Assembly (NCBI GenBank): GCA_900129595.1
Contig: FQWG01000019.1
Coordinates: 1-64,000 of the forward strand
From: Flavobacterium frigidimaris
GTDB lineage: Bacteria > Bacteroidota > Bacteroidia > Flavobacteriales > Flavobacteriaceae
Length of the DNA: 64,000 nt
Reading direction: 5' to 3'
Shown: positions 17,091-25,670 of the stretch, piece after piece
Layout: every line of letters begins with the position of its first letter
Position numbering within the stretch: the stretch's first letter is position 1
Translations under genes and position numbers: made by a program
The notes under the pieces: generated by a model
What the model was told of the DNA's origin: nothing
The model's database searches: none
Seen by the model: only the letters and a program-made list of their open reading frames with translations

Positions 17091-17428
17091 GGGAAATAGG
17101 TTTGTATAAATAATAATTCAGTTTGCTTTAAAATGAATAAAGGAAATATTTTTTTTTAAGTTCTGTGTTTCTCGACTTCATAAAAATCAGTTATTAGCTA
17201 TTAAGAATATTTTTTTAGTGTTTAAGGATGAAAAAGGATTTTAATTACGTACTTAAAATGTAAAATTAAGTATTATTACGTAATCAAAAATAAGTATTTT
17301 GTTATTTTATTTGTTTGTCAACGAAATAGCTTTGGTACAATCTGTAATAAATGTAAATTTGCCAACTTATAATCCATTTAGTGAGAAAGTCTTTGCGCCT
17401 TTGTCACTTTGCAACTTTGTACCTTAAT
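17091..17428. other. Intergenic region with leuS promoter and leader repeat
   Basis: This 338-bp divergent spacer has no gene. Apart from the leuS promoter (17331-17361), the leuS leader at 17384-17424 is a CTTTGCGCCTTTGTCACTTT-type repeat, found inverted at 31215-31256 in front of tyrS. The leader of two tRNA-synthetase genes thus carries the same repeat type. Confidence 0.5.
17331..17361 (+). promoter_or_regulatory. leuS promoter
   Basis: TTTG (17331-17334), 19 bp, then TAAATTTG (17354-17361): an exact match to the flavobacterial TTG-N17-23-TANNTTTG promoter. Transcription would begin near 17368, upstream of the ATG at 17429. Confidence 0.75.
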
Positions 17429-20347
17429 ATGAAATACAATCCAAACGAAATCGAACAAAAATGGCAGAAATATTGGGCTGAAAACCAAACTTTTGCTGCA
17501 AAAAACAATTCTGACAAGCCAAAGCATTATGTCTTAGACATGTTTCCTTATCCGTCCGGAGCGGGATTACACGTTGGGCATCCGCTGGGTTATATTGCTT
17601 CAGATGTTTATTCTCGTTTCAAAAGACATCAGGGTTTCAATGTTTTGCACCCAATGGGATATGACAGTTTTGGATTGCCTGCAGAGCAATATGCCATACA
17701 AACAGGACAGCGTCCGGAAGATACAACACGCGTAAATATTGACGGTGGAGTAGATAAAGAAGGAAAACAAATTGCCGGATATAGAAAACAATTGGATAAA
17801 ATCGGGTTTTCGTTTGACTGGAGCCGTGAAGTACGTACTTCAAATCCGGATTACTATAAACATACACAATGGATTTTTATCCAGTTATTTAATTCATGGT
17901 ATTGCAAAAAACAAGGAAAAGCATTTGACATTTCAGAACTTGTAAAAGTTTTTACTGAAGAAGGAAATGTTTTGGTTGAAGCAGTGTGTGATGATAATGT
18001 TGCCATTTTTACAGCTGAAGAATGGAATTCGTATTCTGACGACCAGAAAGAAAAAATCCTTTTGCAATACAGAATGACGTATCTGGCAGAAACAGAAGTA
18101 AACTGGTGTCCCGGTTTAGGAACTGTTTTAGCAAATGACGAAATTGTAAACGGAGTTTCAGAACGTGGAGGATATCCTGTTATTCGTAAAAAAATGACGC
18201 AATGGAGCATGCGTATTTCTGCTTATGCAGAGCGTTTGTTACAAGGTTTAAATGATATCGACTGGAGTGAATCGATCAAAGAATCGCAAAGAAACTGGAT
18301 CGGAAAATCTGTTGGAGCATTAGTAAAGTTTCAAGTTTCAAGTTTCAAGTCTCACAACGATGCGCAAACTGAGGCAACTTTAAACGTGAAACCTGAAGCA
18401 AATTTTATTGAAGTATTTACGACGCGCCCTGATACTATCTTCGGAGTAACTTTTATGACTTTGGCGCCGGAACATGATTTGGTCGCTAAAATTACTACTC
18501 CGGAACAAAAAGCGGCTGTTGAGGCTTATATCGAAAAAACGGCAAAGCGTTCTGAACGTGAGCGTATGGCTGATGTGAAAACTATTTCTGGTGTGTTTAC
18601 CGGAGCTTATGCAGAACATCCTTTTACAAAAGAACCAATTCCGGTTTGGATTGGGGATTATGTTTTGGCTGGTTACGGAACTGGTGCTGTAATGGCGGTT
18701 CCTTGCGGAGACGAAAGAGATTATGCTTTTGCGAATTTCTTTAAAGGTCAGAAAGGCATGCAGGAAATCAAAAATATCTTCGCCAATGTCGATATTTCTG
18801 AAGCGGCGTACGGATCTAAAGACAATGTAGAAATTGCCAATTCTGATTTTTTAAACGGATTAAATTATAAAGCAGCAACTCAAAAAGCGATAGCTGAATT
18901 AGAAAAAATAGGACAAGGAAAAGGAAAAACAAATTACCGTTTGCGTGATGCTGTTTTTTCCCGTCAGCGTTATTGGGGAGAACCTTTCCCGGTGTATTAT
19001 GTAAACGGTTTGCCAAAGATGATCGATGCGCAGCATTTACCGATTATTTTGCCTGAAGTAGAGAAATATTTACCAACCGAAGATGGTTTGCCTCCGTTAG
19101 GAAACGCAGCTGTTTGGGCTTGGGATACTCAAAATAATAAAGTTGTTAATACCCATTTAGTCAATCATGCAACGATTTTTCCTCTGGAATTGAATACGAT
19201 GCCAGGTTGGGCAGGAAGTTCATGGTATTGGATGCGTTATATGGATGCGCATAATGAGAATGAAATTGCAAGTAAGGAAGCTTTGAAATATTGGGAAAGC
19301 GTAGATTTATATATTGGAGGAAGCGAACACGCTACCGGACATTTATTGTATTCTCGTTTCTGGAATAAATTCTTAAAAGACAAAGGTTTTGCTCCAACCG
19401 AAGAACCATTCAAAAAACTGATCAATCAGGGGATGATTTTGGGAACGACTGCTTATGTTTATAGATTAGAAGGAACGAATACATTTGTTTCGAAAAATAA
19501 AATTGGAGATCAAAATGTTCAGCCTATTCGTGTAGACGTTTCTTTTGTTAATTCTTCGGATGAATTGAATATTGAAAAGTTCAAAGCATGGAGAGAAGAT
19601 TTTAATACTGCCGAATTTATTTTGGATGAAAATGGAAAATACATTGTTGGCCGTGAAGTCGAAAAAATGTCGAAATCATACTATAATGTAGTGACGCCAG
19701 ATGATATTTGTAATGAATATGGAGCGGATACATTGCGTTTGTACGAAATGTTCTTAGGGCCGTTAGAGCAGGCAAAACCTTGGAATACTGCCGGAATTTC
19801 AGGTGTATTTGGTTTCCTGAAAAAATTATGGAGATTGTATTTTGATGAGAACAATGGTTTAATCGTAAACAATGATCAGCCAACAAAAGACAACTTAAAA
19901 TCATTGCATAAAACCATTAAAAAAGTAGCAGAAGACATTGAGAGTTTTTCTTTTAATACTTCGGTTTCTCAGTTTATGATTTGTGTAAACGAATTGTCGA
20001 CTCAAAATTGTCATTCAAAAGCCATTTTAGAACCTTTGGCGATTTTGGTTTCGCCTTATGCACCGCATATTGCTGAAGAGTTATGGGCACAATTAGGACA
20101 TACAACTTCAATTTCTGAGGTTGCTTTTCCTGTTTTTGAAGCCAAACATTTAGTGGAGATGAATAAAGAATATCCGGTTTCTTTCAACGGAAAAATGCGT
20201 TTCACTATCGAATTGCCTTTGGATTTAACCGCAGCACAAATCGAAGAAATCATTATGAAAGACGAAAGAACATTAAAGCAATTAGATGGCAAAACACCAA
20301 ATAAAGTAATTATTGTTCCCGGAAAGATTATTAACCTTGTAGGGTAA
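17429..20347 (+). CDS. leuS: Leucyl-tRNA synthetase
   Basis: A 972-residue class I synthetase. The signature motifs are PYPSGAGLHVGHPLGY (HIGH type) near residue 40 and KMSKSYYNVV (KMSKS) near residue 745. An editing domain contains TTRPDTIFG and the GTGAVMAVPCGDERD pocket, and an anticodon-binding domain follows. Relative to E. coli it is about 110 residues longer. Part of the excess, around residues 298-320, coincides with a TTTCAAG heptamer repeat in the DNA (18329-18349), an in-frame insertion next to the editing domain. The start is ATG 17429 (MKYNPNEIEQKW). The open frame before it lies in the leader repeat downstream of the promoter. Confidence 0.97.
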   Translation: MKYNPNEIEQKWQKYWAENQTFAAKNNSDKPKHYVLDMFPYPSGAGLHVGHPLGYIASDVYSRFKRHQGFNVLHPMGYDSFGLPAEQYAIQTGQRPEDTTRVNIDGGVDKEGKQIAGYRKQLDKIGFSFDWSREVRTSNPDYYKHTQWIFIQLFNSWYCKKQGKAFDISELVKVFTEEGNVLVEAVCDDNVAIFTAEEWNSYSDDQKEKILLQYRMTYLAETEVNWCPGLGTVLANDEIVNGVSERGGYPVIRKKMTQWSMRISAYAERLLQGLNDIDWSESIKESQRNWIGKSVGALVKFQVSSFKSHNDAQTEATLNVKPEANFIEVFTTRPDTIFGVTFMTLAPEHDLVAKITTPEQKAAVEAYIEKTAKRSERERMADVKTISGVFTGAYAEHPFTKEPIPVWIGDYVLAGYGTGAVMAVPCGDERDYAFANFFKGQKGMQEIKNIFANVDISEAAYGSKDNVEIANSDFLNGLNYKAATQKAIAELEKIGQGKGKTNYRLRDAVFSRQRYWGEPFPVYYVNGLPKMIDAQHLPIILPEVEKYLPTEDGLPPLGNAAVWAWDTQNNKVVNTHLVNHATIFPLELNTMPGWAGSSWYWMRYMDAHNENEIASKEALKYWESVDLYIGGSEHATGHLLYSRFWNKFLKDKGFAPTEEPFKKLINQGMILGTTAYVYRLEGTNTFVSKNKIGDQNVQPIRVDVSFVNSSDELNIEKFKAWREDFNTAEFILDENGKYIVGREVEKMSKSYYNVVTPDDICNEYGADTLRLYEMFLGPLEQAKPWNTAGISGVFGFLKKLWRLYFDENNGLIVNNDQPTKDNLKSLHKTIKKVAEDIESFSFNTSVSQFMICVNELSTQNCHSKAILEPLAILVSPYAPHIAEELWAQLGHTTSISEVAFPVFEAKHLVEMNKEYPVSFNGKMRFTIELPLDLTAAQIEEIIMKDERTLKQLDGKTPNKVIIVPGKIINLVG

Positions 20348-20387
20348 TGTCGTAATGTTTTATAAATTCCAATTTTTATTGGGGTTT

Positions 20388-20437
20388 ACTTAAAAAAGAA
20401 AAGCTTCGTAAGATTACGAAGCTTTTCTTTTTTAAGT
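20388..20437. terminator. Bidirectional terminator between leuS and the lipoprotein gene
   Basis: A perfect 23-bp stem (20388-20410 with 20415-20437, loop AGAT) has A-rich and T-rich outer ends on the two strands. It therefore serves both convergent genes. Confidence 0.92.
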
Positions 20438-20453
20438 AATAAAATCCTAAATG

Positions 20454-20852
20454 TTATTTTGCGAATACAAAAGAACCCGGAGCTGCTACAATAATTCCAT
20501 CGCTGGTTGCTTTTGCAGTTGTTTCTTTTTCTACTTTTCCGCCAACAATGATTTTTACAGTTATTGTTTGGTCTACAATACCGCCAAACCCACTTACTGT
20601 TATTCCTGCTCCGTAAGTGTCTGCACCGGCCGTAAATTCTTTAGACCATGGTAATGCATTGATATCTGCATTTTGTCCGCCATTTCCTGACTCAGTATAA
20701 ACTGTGCTAAGCTTTCCGGTGTAATTTCCGGTTACTTCATATTTAATGTCTCTTGATCCTGCTCCTGAATTGTTGTCGTTGTCGCTGCTGCAGGAAACTA
20801 CCGTAAAAGCAAGAGTCAGTACAATCGCCAGAGTTTTCAAAATTGATTTCAT
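20454..20852 (-). CDS. Lipoprotein resembling the MmpS family
   Basis: A 132-residue secreted lipoprotein with a lipobox at TVVSCSSDN (cysteine about residue 21). The mature part reads IKYEVTGNYTGKLSTVYT, LPWSKEFTA and VKIIVGGKVEKETTAKA. That is the order seen in MmpS-type transport accessory proteins: a V-T-G strand, an LPW-KE strand, and a VDGK-like hairpin. MmpS proteins partner MmpL exporters. Here no exporter is adjacent, although an RND/MMPL gene lies at 358-2724. It is divergent from a histidine-kinase operon across a palindromic operator-like site. The ATG at 20852 is chosen because it begins the signal peptide. Confidence 0.6.
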   Translation of the reverse strand: MKSILKTLAIVLTLAFTVVSCSSDNDNNSGAGSRDIKYEVTGNYTGKLSTVYTESGNGGQNADINALPWSKEFTAGADTYGAGITVSGFGGIVDQTITVKIIVGGKVEKETTAKATSDGIIVAAPGSFVFAK

Positions 20853-20916
20853 AAAAAATTCTTTATAATTAATAATAGTGTCTAACAAAATTAGAAGCTT
20901 GACAATGAAAGGGCAA

Positions 20917-20956
20917 TACCTGATTAAGTGTATTTTGTACTACCTGATATCAGGTA
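20917..20956. promoter_or_regulatory. Operator-like palindrome between divergent genes
   Basis: Positions 20941-20956 are the perfect palindrome TACCTGATATCAGGTA, and the same half-site TACCTGAT occurs at 20917-20924. The centre lies between the MmpS-like gene (minus) and the kinase gene (plus). The downstream NarL-type regulator, whose class binds inverted repeats, is the obvious candidate to bind it. Confidence 0.55.
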
Positions 20957-21017
20957 AAAAGAGCTGGTTGTTTTTGGAATGGTGTTAATTTTAATAAATT
21001 TGAGGAAATACCACTTT

Positions 21018-23024
21018 ATGAAGAAAATCTACTTTTGTATATTATTCCTATTGTTATCAGTCACTATAAAATCCCAAGTGGTCCTTTCGCTGGAAGACCA
21101 TTCTGCTTATATTGACAGTATTGCTAAAGTCACCGACAATATAAAGTCAGACAGTTTAAAAAGCCTTTATAGTTTTAGATTGTCAAAACTGTATTTGATT
21201 GTCCAGGATGTCGAAAAGTCTAAAAAGTACCTTGCGCAGGCCAACAGGCTTAAAACTAAATTTCCGTACTTAAACGACATCGCACTCTACTACAATTCCT
21301 TTATTTTTATGGATAAAGGGGACAGAGATGGATTTGAGAAAGCACTTCTTGAAGCAGATAAAAAGCTTAAAAAATACAATACTAGTGAAGTTTACAGGTT
21401 TCGTGCCAGTATCCTGCACAATTACGGGTTTGTACAACAGCAAAAAAATAATGAAAAAGCATACATGAAACTGCTGGTGAATGAAGCCATTCCCATTGCG
21501 AAAAAAAGTCGGGATTACGAACTTATAAGTAGTTTGTATAAGGCAATCGCAATTATTTTTATGGATAATGATGAACGTGAAAAGGCAAGTGAATATTTGA
21601 GTGAGGCGCAGAATTATATTGAGAGAGCAATAAAAAAAACGCCAACGGTCGCGGAGTCAAAAATGGAAACCTACATTATCAATGCTGAAAATCTCGTCGA
21701 GCTTAAGCACTTTTACGATGCAAAAAAAGTGTTGGATAAAGCATTTTTAACTTTGAAAAAATTTCCGGAATCCAACTTAAATGATTCTTACTTTTATTCA
21801 GAAGGATTGTATTATGCCAGGCAGAATAAACACGAAAAAGCCTTGGAAAGTTTTGAAAAAGGGATCAAATCAGCAGGGAAACATCAGAATCAGATTGCGC
21901 TAAACCGGCTGAAATTTGCTGAGTATGAAGTGCTTTTTAAATTAAAAAATTATGATAAAGCCAAGGATAATCTTGAATACCTATTAGAGAAAACCCCTTT
22001 TGTTGTTGATAAAAAGAATTATTACAACGAGTTGTCGAAAGTGTATAGTGCAACAAAGAATTATGATAAAGCTTATTTTTATTCTAATAAATACAATGTT
22101 ATCAATGATAGTCTCAATGATACAAAATTTAAAAGTGAAATTGTAGAACTCGAAGCGAAGTATAAGAAAGCTGAGAATGAGAAAAAGATAAGCCTGCTTC
22201 AGTCGCAAAATGAAAAAGCAGCTTTGATGGTCAATAATAATTGGCTGAATTCTGTTCTTTTTGCGGTATTGTCTGTCCTTTTATTTATTATTGTTTTGTT
22301 CTTATGGCTGTTGAATAATAATCAGAAAAAGTTAAGTATTCAGAAAGAAATTAATCATGAGCAGGAATTGAGTGCACTTGAGAACCAGCAAAAATTATCG
22401 GTTTCTAATGCTTTGATAGAGGGAGAAGAGGTAGAAAGAAAAAGAATCGCCAGGGATTTGCATGACGGACTTGGGAGTATGCTTTCAGGGCTCAAAATTC
22501 ATTTGAAACTCGCTGAGAAAGAAAATGCGCTCAGTCCTGCAGAAATCAATACGCTGTTGGATAATTCGATTAAGGAACTGCGGAATATTTCGCAAAATCT
22601 AATGCCGGAAAGTTTGTTAAAACTAAGTTTAGAACATGCGTTACGGGATTTGTGTGTGGGCAATTCAAATGCAAAGACTAAAATTGAATTTCAGTATTTG
22701 GTTCAGAAACGTAATTTGCCTAAAAATTATGAAATTGTGATTTACAGGATTATTCAGGAATTATTGATAAATGCTTTAAAATATGCCGATGCATCAGAAA
22801 TTTTAGTTTCCTGCTCTCAGAATAAAGATACTTTTTATATTACAGTCGAAGATAATGGGATTGGGTTTGATGTCTCTGTAAAAAGTACCGGAATGGGATT
22901 GAGGAACATTAAGAACCGTGTTGAAATCCTGAAAGGAAAATTAGAAATAGAAAGTGCCTTGAATAAAGGAACTTCTGCCTACATCGAATTAAAAGTAAAA
23001 AACGAAACGCCATCAAATGGATAA
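21018..23024 (+). CDS. TPR-containing sensor histidine kinase (NarX/DegS-like core)
   Basis: A 668-residue membrane kinase. It has a signal peptide (about 1-19), a periplasmic block of TPR-like helical repeats (about 40-390), a coiled coil, one transmembrane helix (about 418-440), and then a HisKA_3 and HATPase_c core. The phospho-accepting histidine lies in RKRIARDLHDGLGSMLSGLK, and ATP-binding boxes are LLINALKYA and DNGIGFD with GMGLRNIKNRVE. The domain order is the common Bacteroidota tetratricopeptide kinase. It overlaps its regulator gene by 8 bp. The ATG at 21018 starts a clean signal peptide, whereas the open frame upstream does not. Confidence 0.9.
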   Translation: MKKIYFCILFLLLSVTIKSQVVLSLEDHSAYIDSIAKVTDNIKSDSLKSLYSFRLSKLYLIVQDVEKSKKYLAQANRLKTKFPYLNDIALYYNSFIFMDKGDRDGFEKALLEADKKLKKYNTSEVYRFRASILHNYGFVQQQKNNEKAYMKLLVNEAIPIAKKSRDYELISSLYKAIAIIFMDNDEREKASEYLSEAQNYIERAIKKTPTVAESKMETYIINAENLVELKHFYDAKKVLDKAFLTLKKFPESNLNDSYFYSEGLYYARQNKHEKALESFEKGIKSAGKHQNQIALNRLKFAEYEVLFKLKNYDKAKDNLEYLLEKTPFVVDKKNYYNELSKVYSATKNYDKAYFYSNKYNVINDSLNDTKFKSEIVELEAKYKKAENEKKISLLQSQNEKAALMVNNNWLNSVLFAVLSVLLFIIVLFLWLLNNNQKKLSIQKEINHEQELSALENQQKLSVSNALIEGEEVERKRIARDLHDGLGSMLSGLKIHLKLAEKENALSPAEINTLLDNSIKELRNISQNLMPESLLKLSLEHALRDLCVGNSNAKTKIEFQYLVQKRNLPKNYEIVIYRIIQELLINALKYADASEILVSCSQNKDTFYITVEDNGIGFDVSVKSTGMGLRNIKNRVEILKGKLEIESALNKGTSAYIELKVKNETPSNG

Positions 23025-23652
23025 AGTGTATAAAGTGGTGATTGTAGACGATCATCCAATTGTAATTTCAGGAATTTCAGGATTATTGTCGGATTTGGAA
23101 ACTGTTGAAATTGTGGGTAAATTAGAATCCGGAGTAAAACTTGTTGATTATATCGACGAGAATCAGGTCGATCTGATTTTGATGGATATCTTTTTGCCTG
23201 TCATAAATGGTGTTGATCTTTGTAAAATAATCAAACAGAAATTTCCGCAAATGATTATTATCGGAATGAGCAGCCAGTCAGAAAGAAGTCTGGTAATGCA
23301 GTTTATTCAGAATGGCGGAAATGGCTATGTTCTTAAAAGTGCCTCATTTGAAGAGTTTAAAAACTGTATCAATCAAGCTATTGAAGGTGAAATCGTGTTT
23401 AGCGATGAGGTTAAAACGATTATTAGTCAGCCTACATCTGATGGTTTAGAGCATATTCCTAGTTTGAGCAGGAGAGAAAAAGATATTACTTTATTACTGT
23501 CAAAAGGAAAATCGACACAGGAAATAGCAGATGAATTATTTTTAAGTTTTCTGACAGTTCAAACACACAGGCGCAATATTTTACAAAAGTATAAAACCAA
23601 AAATGTAGCTGAATTAATCGCTTTTCTCTTGAAGAACAATCTTTTAAATTAG
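23017..23652 (+). CDS. NarL/FixJ-family response regulator
   Basis: A 211-residue regulator with a receiver domain (about 5-120; acidic pocket VIVDDHP, phospho-aspartate in LILMDIFLP, lysine in YVLKSA) and a LuxR-type HTH (about 145-205; LSRREKDITLLLSKGKSTQEIA). Its start lies within the kinase gene, so it is the cognate partner. It may bind the palindrome at 20917-20956 and thereby control the divergent MmpS-like gene and its own operon. That link is inference from position. Confidence 0.92.
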   Translation: MDKVYKVVIVDDHPIVISGISGLLSDLETVEIVGKLESGVKLVDYIDENQVDLILMDIFLPVINGVDLCKIIKQKFPQMIIIGMSSQSERSLVMQFIQNGGNGYVLKSASFEEFKNCINQAIEGEIVFSDEVKTIISQPTSDGLEHIPSLSRREKDITLLLSKGKSTQEIADELFLSFLTVQTHRRNILQKYKTKNVAELIAFLLKNNLLN

Positions 23653-23747
23653 TTATATCGGGCTGTCAAAATGACATTTTTTGAAATTGGTTCAGAAATT
23701 GCAATTTGTTTTGTAACTTTAATAATCAATCAAATAAAGATAAAAAT

Positions 23748-24434
23748 ATGGGAAGTGGATATTTAATTCTGGCCGGAGCAATTATGTTGTTCAGCTGGAT
23801 GGTGAGTTCAAAGCTCAAAAGTAAATTTGAATTGTACTCAAGAATACAACTAAGAAACGGAATGAGTGGTGCTGAAATTGCTGAAAAAATGCTGGCTGAT
23901 AACGGGATCACTGATGTTCGTGTTATCTCGACTCCGGGGCAGCTAACAGATCATTATAATCCTACAGATAAAACAGTCAATTTGAGTGAGGCAGTTTACA
24001 ATCATCGCAATGCGGCGGCTGCAGCTGTTGCAGCGCACGAATGTGGTCACGCTGTGCAGCATGCGATCGGGTACGAGTGGTTGACAATGCGTTCGAAATT
24101 AGTGCCAATCGTAAATATCGCATCAAGTTATATGCAGTGGATCTTATTGGCAGGAATTCTTATGATTAGAGTTTTTCCAGGTTTGTTGCTAATAGGAATT
24201 ATCATTTTTGCAGTGACAACATTGTTCTCGATAGTGACTTTGCCTGTAGAATATGATGCGAGCAACAGAGCGCTGGCCTGGTTAGAAAATAAACACATGC
24301 TAACACAAGAAGAGCAGGCAGGAGCAAAGGATGCTTTAAAATGGGCGGCAAGAACCTATCTGGTAGCTGCTATAGGATCGATCGCAACGTTGTTGTACTA
24401 TATTTCGATCTATTCAGGAAGCAGAAGAAACTAA
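23748..24434 (+). CDS. Zinc metallopeptidase, YugP-like (Zn_peptidase_2)
   Basis: A 228-residue membrane protein with an N-terminal helix, a zinc-protease motif HECGHAVQH (about residues 98-106), a third-ligand candidate in LPVEYDASNRAL (about 167-178), and hydrophobic helices around and after the site. This matches the neutral zinc metallopeptidase family typified by YugP. Substrates are unknown. The start is taken as ATG 23748 (MGSGYLIL) because the 14 codons upstream are asparagine- and lysine-rich and not hydrophobic. A strong terminator follows it. Confidence 0.88.
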   Translation: MGSGYLILAGAIMLFSWMVSSKLKSKFELYSRIQLRNGMSGAEIAEKMLADNGITDVRVISTPGQLTDHYNPTDKTVNLSEAVYNHRNAAAAAVAAHECGHAVQHAIGYEWLTMRSKLVPIVNIASSYMQWILLAGILMIRVFPGLLLIGIIIFAVTTLFSIVTLPVEYDASNRALAWLENKHMLTQEEQAGAKDALKWAARTYLVAAIGSIATLLYYISIYSGSRRN

Positions 24435-24476
24435 TTTTGTAATTGAATAATTAGTCAATTAGATAATTTATTAAAC

Positions 24477-24509
24477 AAACCCGACAGGTTTTTGAAACCT
24501 GTCGGGTTT
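24477..24509. terminator. Terminator after the metallopeptidase gene
   Basis: AAACCCGACAGGTT (24477-24490) and AACCTGTCGGGTTT (24496-24509) form a perfect 14-bp stem followed by TGTTG. A relative sits at 54366-54405 and a degraded one at 24839-24872. Confidence 0.85.
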
Positions 24510-24515
24510 TGTTGC

Positions 24516-24794
24516 TTAGTAGATTATGTATTTTAACAAGTTGTAAAATATGATCCATAATGCGGTTACTATAAATAGGGCATTTATGTAGTTTCTATTT
24601 CCGGATTTGAAAAATTTATAAAACAAAACGATGCTATAAATTATGCTTGTGGGAATTGATAATAAGAAAAAAATGTCGCTGATATTGGGTCCGTGCGGAC
24701 TGCCAATTGGCTGAAATGTTCTTATAAGTATAAAAAGTATAAAGTAAGCTATGAAAAATAAGATGGTTTTAATCTCGGGTCTAATGTCTTTCAT
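24516..24794 (-). CDS. Hypothetical small membrane protein
   Basis: A 92-residue protein with about three transmembrane helices (TILFFIAYFILFILIR, IFFLLSIPTSIIYSIVLFY and NALFIVTALWIIFYNLLKY). The loop GSPHGPNISD is the only polar conserved-looking part. I do not recognise the family. The frame is open to 24842, but the ATG at 24794 (MKDIRPEI) directly precedes the first helix. Copies of an about 50-bp sequence containing the CCCGACAGG-type hairpin flank the gene on both sides, so it may have arrived or been copied as a unit. Confidence 0.55.
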   Translation of the reverse strand: MKDIRPEIKTILFFIAYFILFILIRTFQPIGSPHGPNISDIFFLLSIPTSIIYSIVLFYKFFKSGNRNYINALFIVTALWIIFYNLLKYIIY

Positions 24795-24825
24795 GGCGTT
24801 TTTAAAATGGCACATTGGGTAATAA

Positions 24826-24875
24826 GATAATTTAGTAAGCAAACCGGGAGGTTTCTAAAACCTGCCGGATCTATT
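24826..24875. repeat. Degraded copy of the sequence at 24457-24511
   Basis: TAAGATAATTTAGTAAGCAA plus the imperfect hairpin ACCGGGAGGTTT/AAACCTGCCGG is a direct, diverged copy of TTAGATAATTTATTAAACAA plus the perfect hairpin at 24477-24509. The two copies bracket the small membrane protein. Confidence 0.6.
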
Positions 24876-24952
24876 ATTTATAAGGTTTTGGAAAAATATC
24901 AAATTTAGATATTCAGTAATTGTCTAATTATCAAATTGCCACATTATCTAAT

Positions 24953-25423
24953 TTACAATTGTATTTGCCTGTCTATTTGTTGATCCAGCGAAATAAATGT
25001 TTCTGTTCTTGAAACGCCTTCTATGGCTTGAATTTTAGTATTTAAAAGCTGCATTAAGTGTTCGTTGTCGCGACAGATGATTTTTATCAAAACAGACCAG
25101 TTTCCGGTTGTGTAATGGCATTCCAGAACTTCAGGAATCTTTTTTAAATCTTTTACGGCTTCAGAGTTTCGGGATGCTTTATCCAGGTAAACGCCTATGA
25201 AAGCCATTGTATTGTATCCTAAAACTTTTGGGTTTACCGTAAATTTAGAACCGGAGATAACGCCTGATTGTTCCAGTTTTTTCAAACGCTGATGAATTGC
25301 AGCTCCAGAAATCCCTATTTTATTAGCGATCTGCAAAATAGGTTTTCGGGCATCATCCATTAAGTAGCGCAGGATTTCTTTATCGATGCCGTCAATTTCA
25401 ATTATAAGAGAGTTGATTTTCAT
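24953..25423 (-). CDS. Lrp/AsnC-family transcriptional regulator
   Basis: A 156-residue regulator. The N-terminal winged HTH (about 10-60; LDDEIL-like DKEILRYLMDDARKPILQIA, ISGAAIHQRLKKLEQSGVI) is followed by an AsnC-type ligand-binding RAM domain (about 70-150; FIGVYLD, ECHYTTGNWSVLIKI). Such proteins usually sense amino acids as octamers. It is monocistronic. A 21-T tract lies about 110 bp upstream of its start, and no operator could be assigned. Confidence 0.92.
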   Translation of the reverse strand: MKINSLIIEIDGIDKEILRYLMDDARKPILQIANKIGISGAAIHQRLKKLEQSGVISGSKFTVNPKVLGYNTMAFIGVYLDKASRNSEAVKDLKKIPEVLECHYTTGNWSVLIKIICRDNEHLMQLLNTKIQAIEGVSRTETFISLDQQIDRQIQL

Positions 25424-25535
25424 AGTTGTGGTTTGAAACTTATTTAGGTGATTTGGTTTAAAATAGAAATCAAATTTAGGAATAAAACTTTAAAATATTT
25501 GAAAAAAGAGAATTTTAATTGTTGTTTTGTGTTGA

Positions 25536-25556
25536 TTTTTTTTTTTTTTTTTTTTT
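25536..25556. repeat. Homopolymer run of 21 T
   Basis: An uninterrupted T tract of 21 bases. It lies upstream of the Lrp/AsnC gene (start 25423) and is long enough to vary in length by slippage. Confidence 0.9.
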
Positions 25557-25670
25557 ACCATTAAGAGATTAAGAAAATAAAGGGAAGTTCTTAAAATGTG
25601 AAATTTAAATAGAGAACGAAGGAAGCTTTGATGAATGTTTACGTTCAAAGTTATTATGTGTGTTTTTTTT

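Noticed and set aside
17600..20292. Several minus-strand open frames opposite leuS
   Set aside because: All lie within the leuS coding region, lack start signals and have unlikely composition; they are shadows of leuS.
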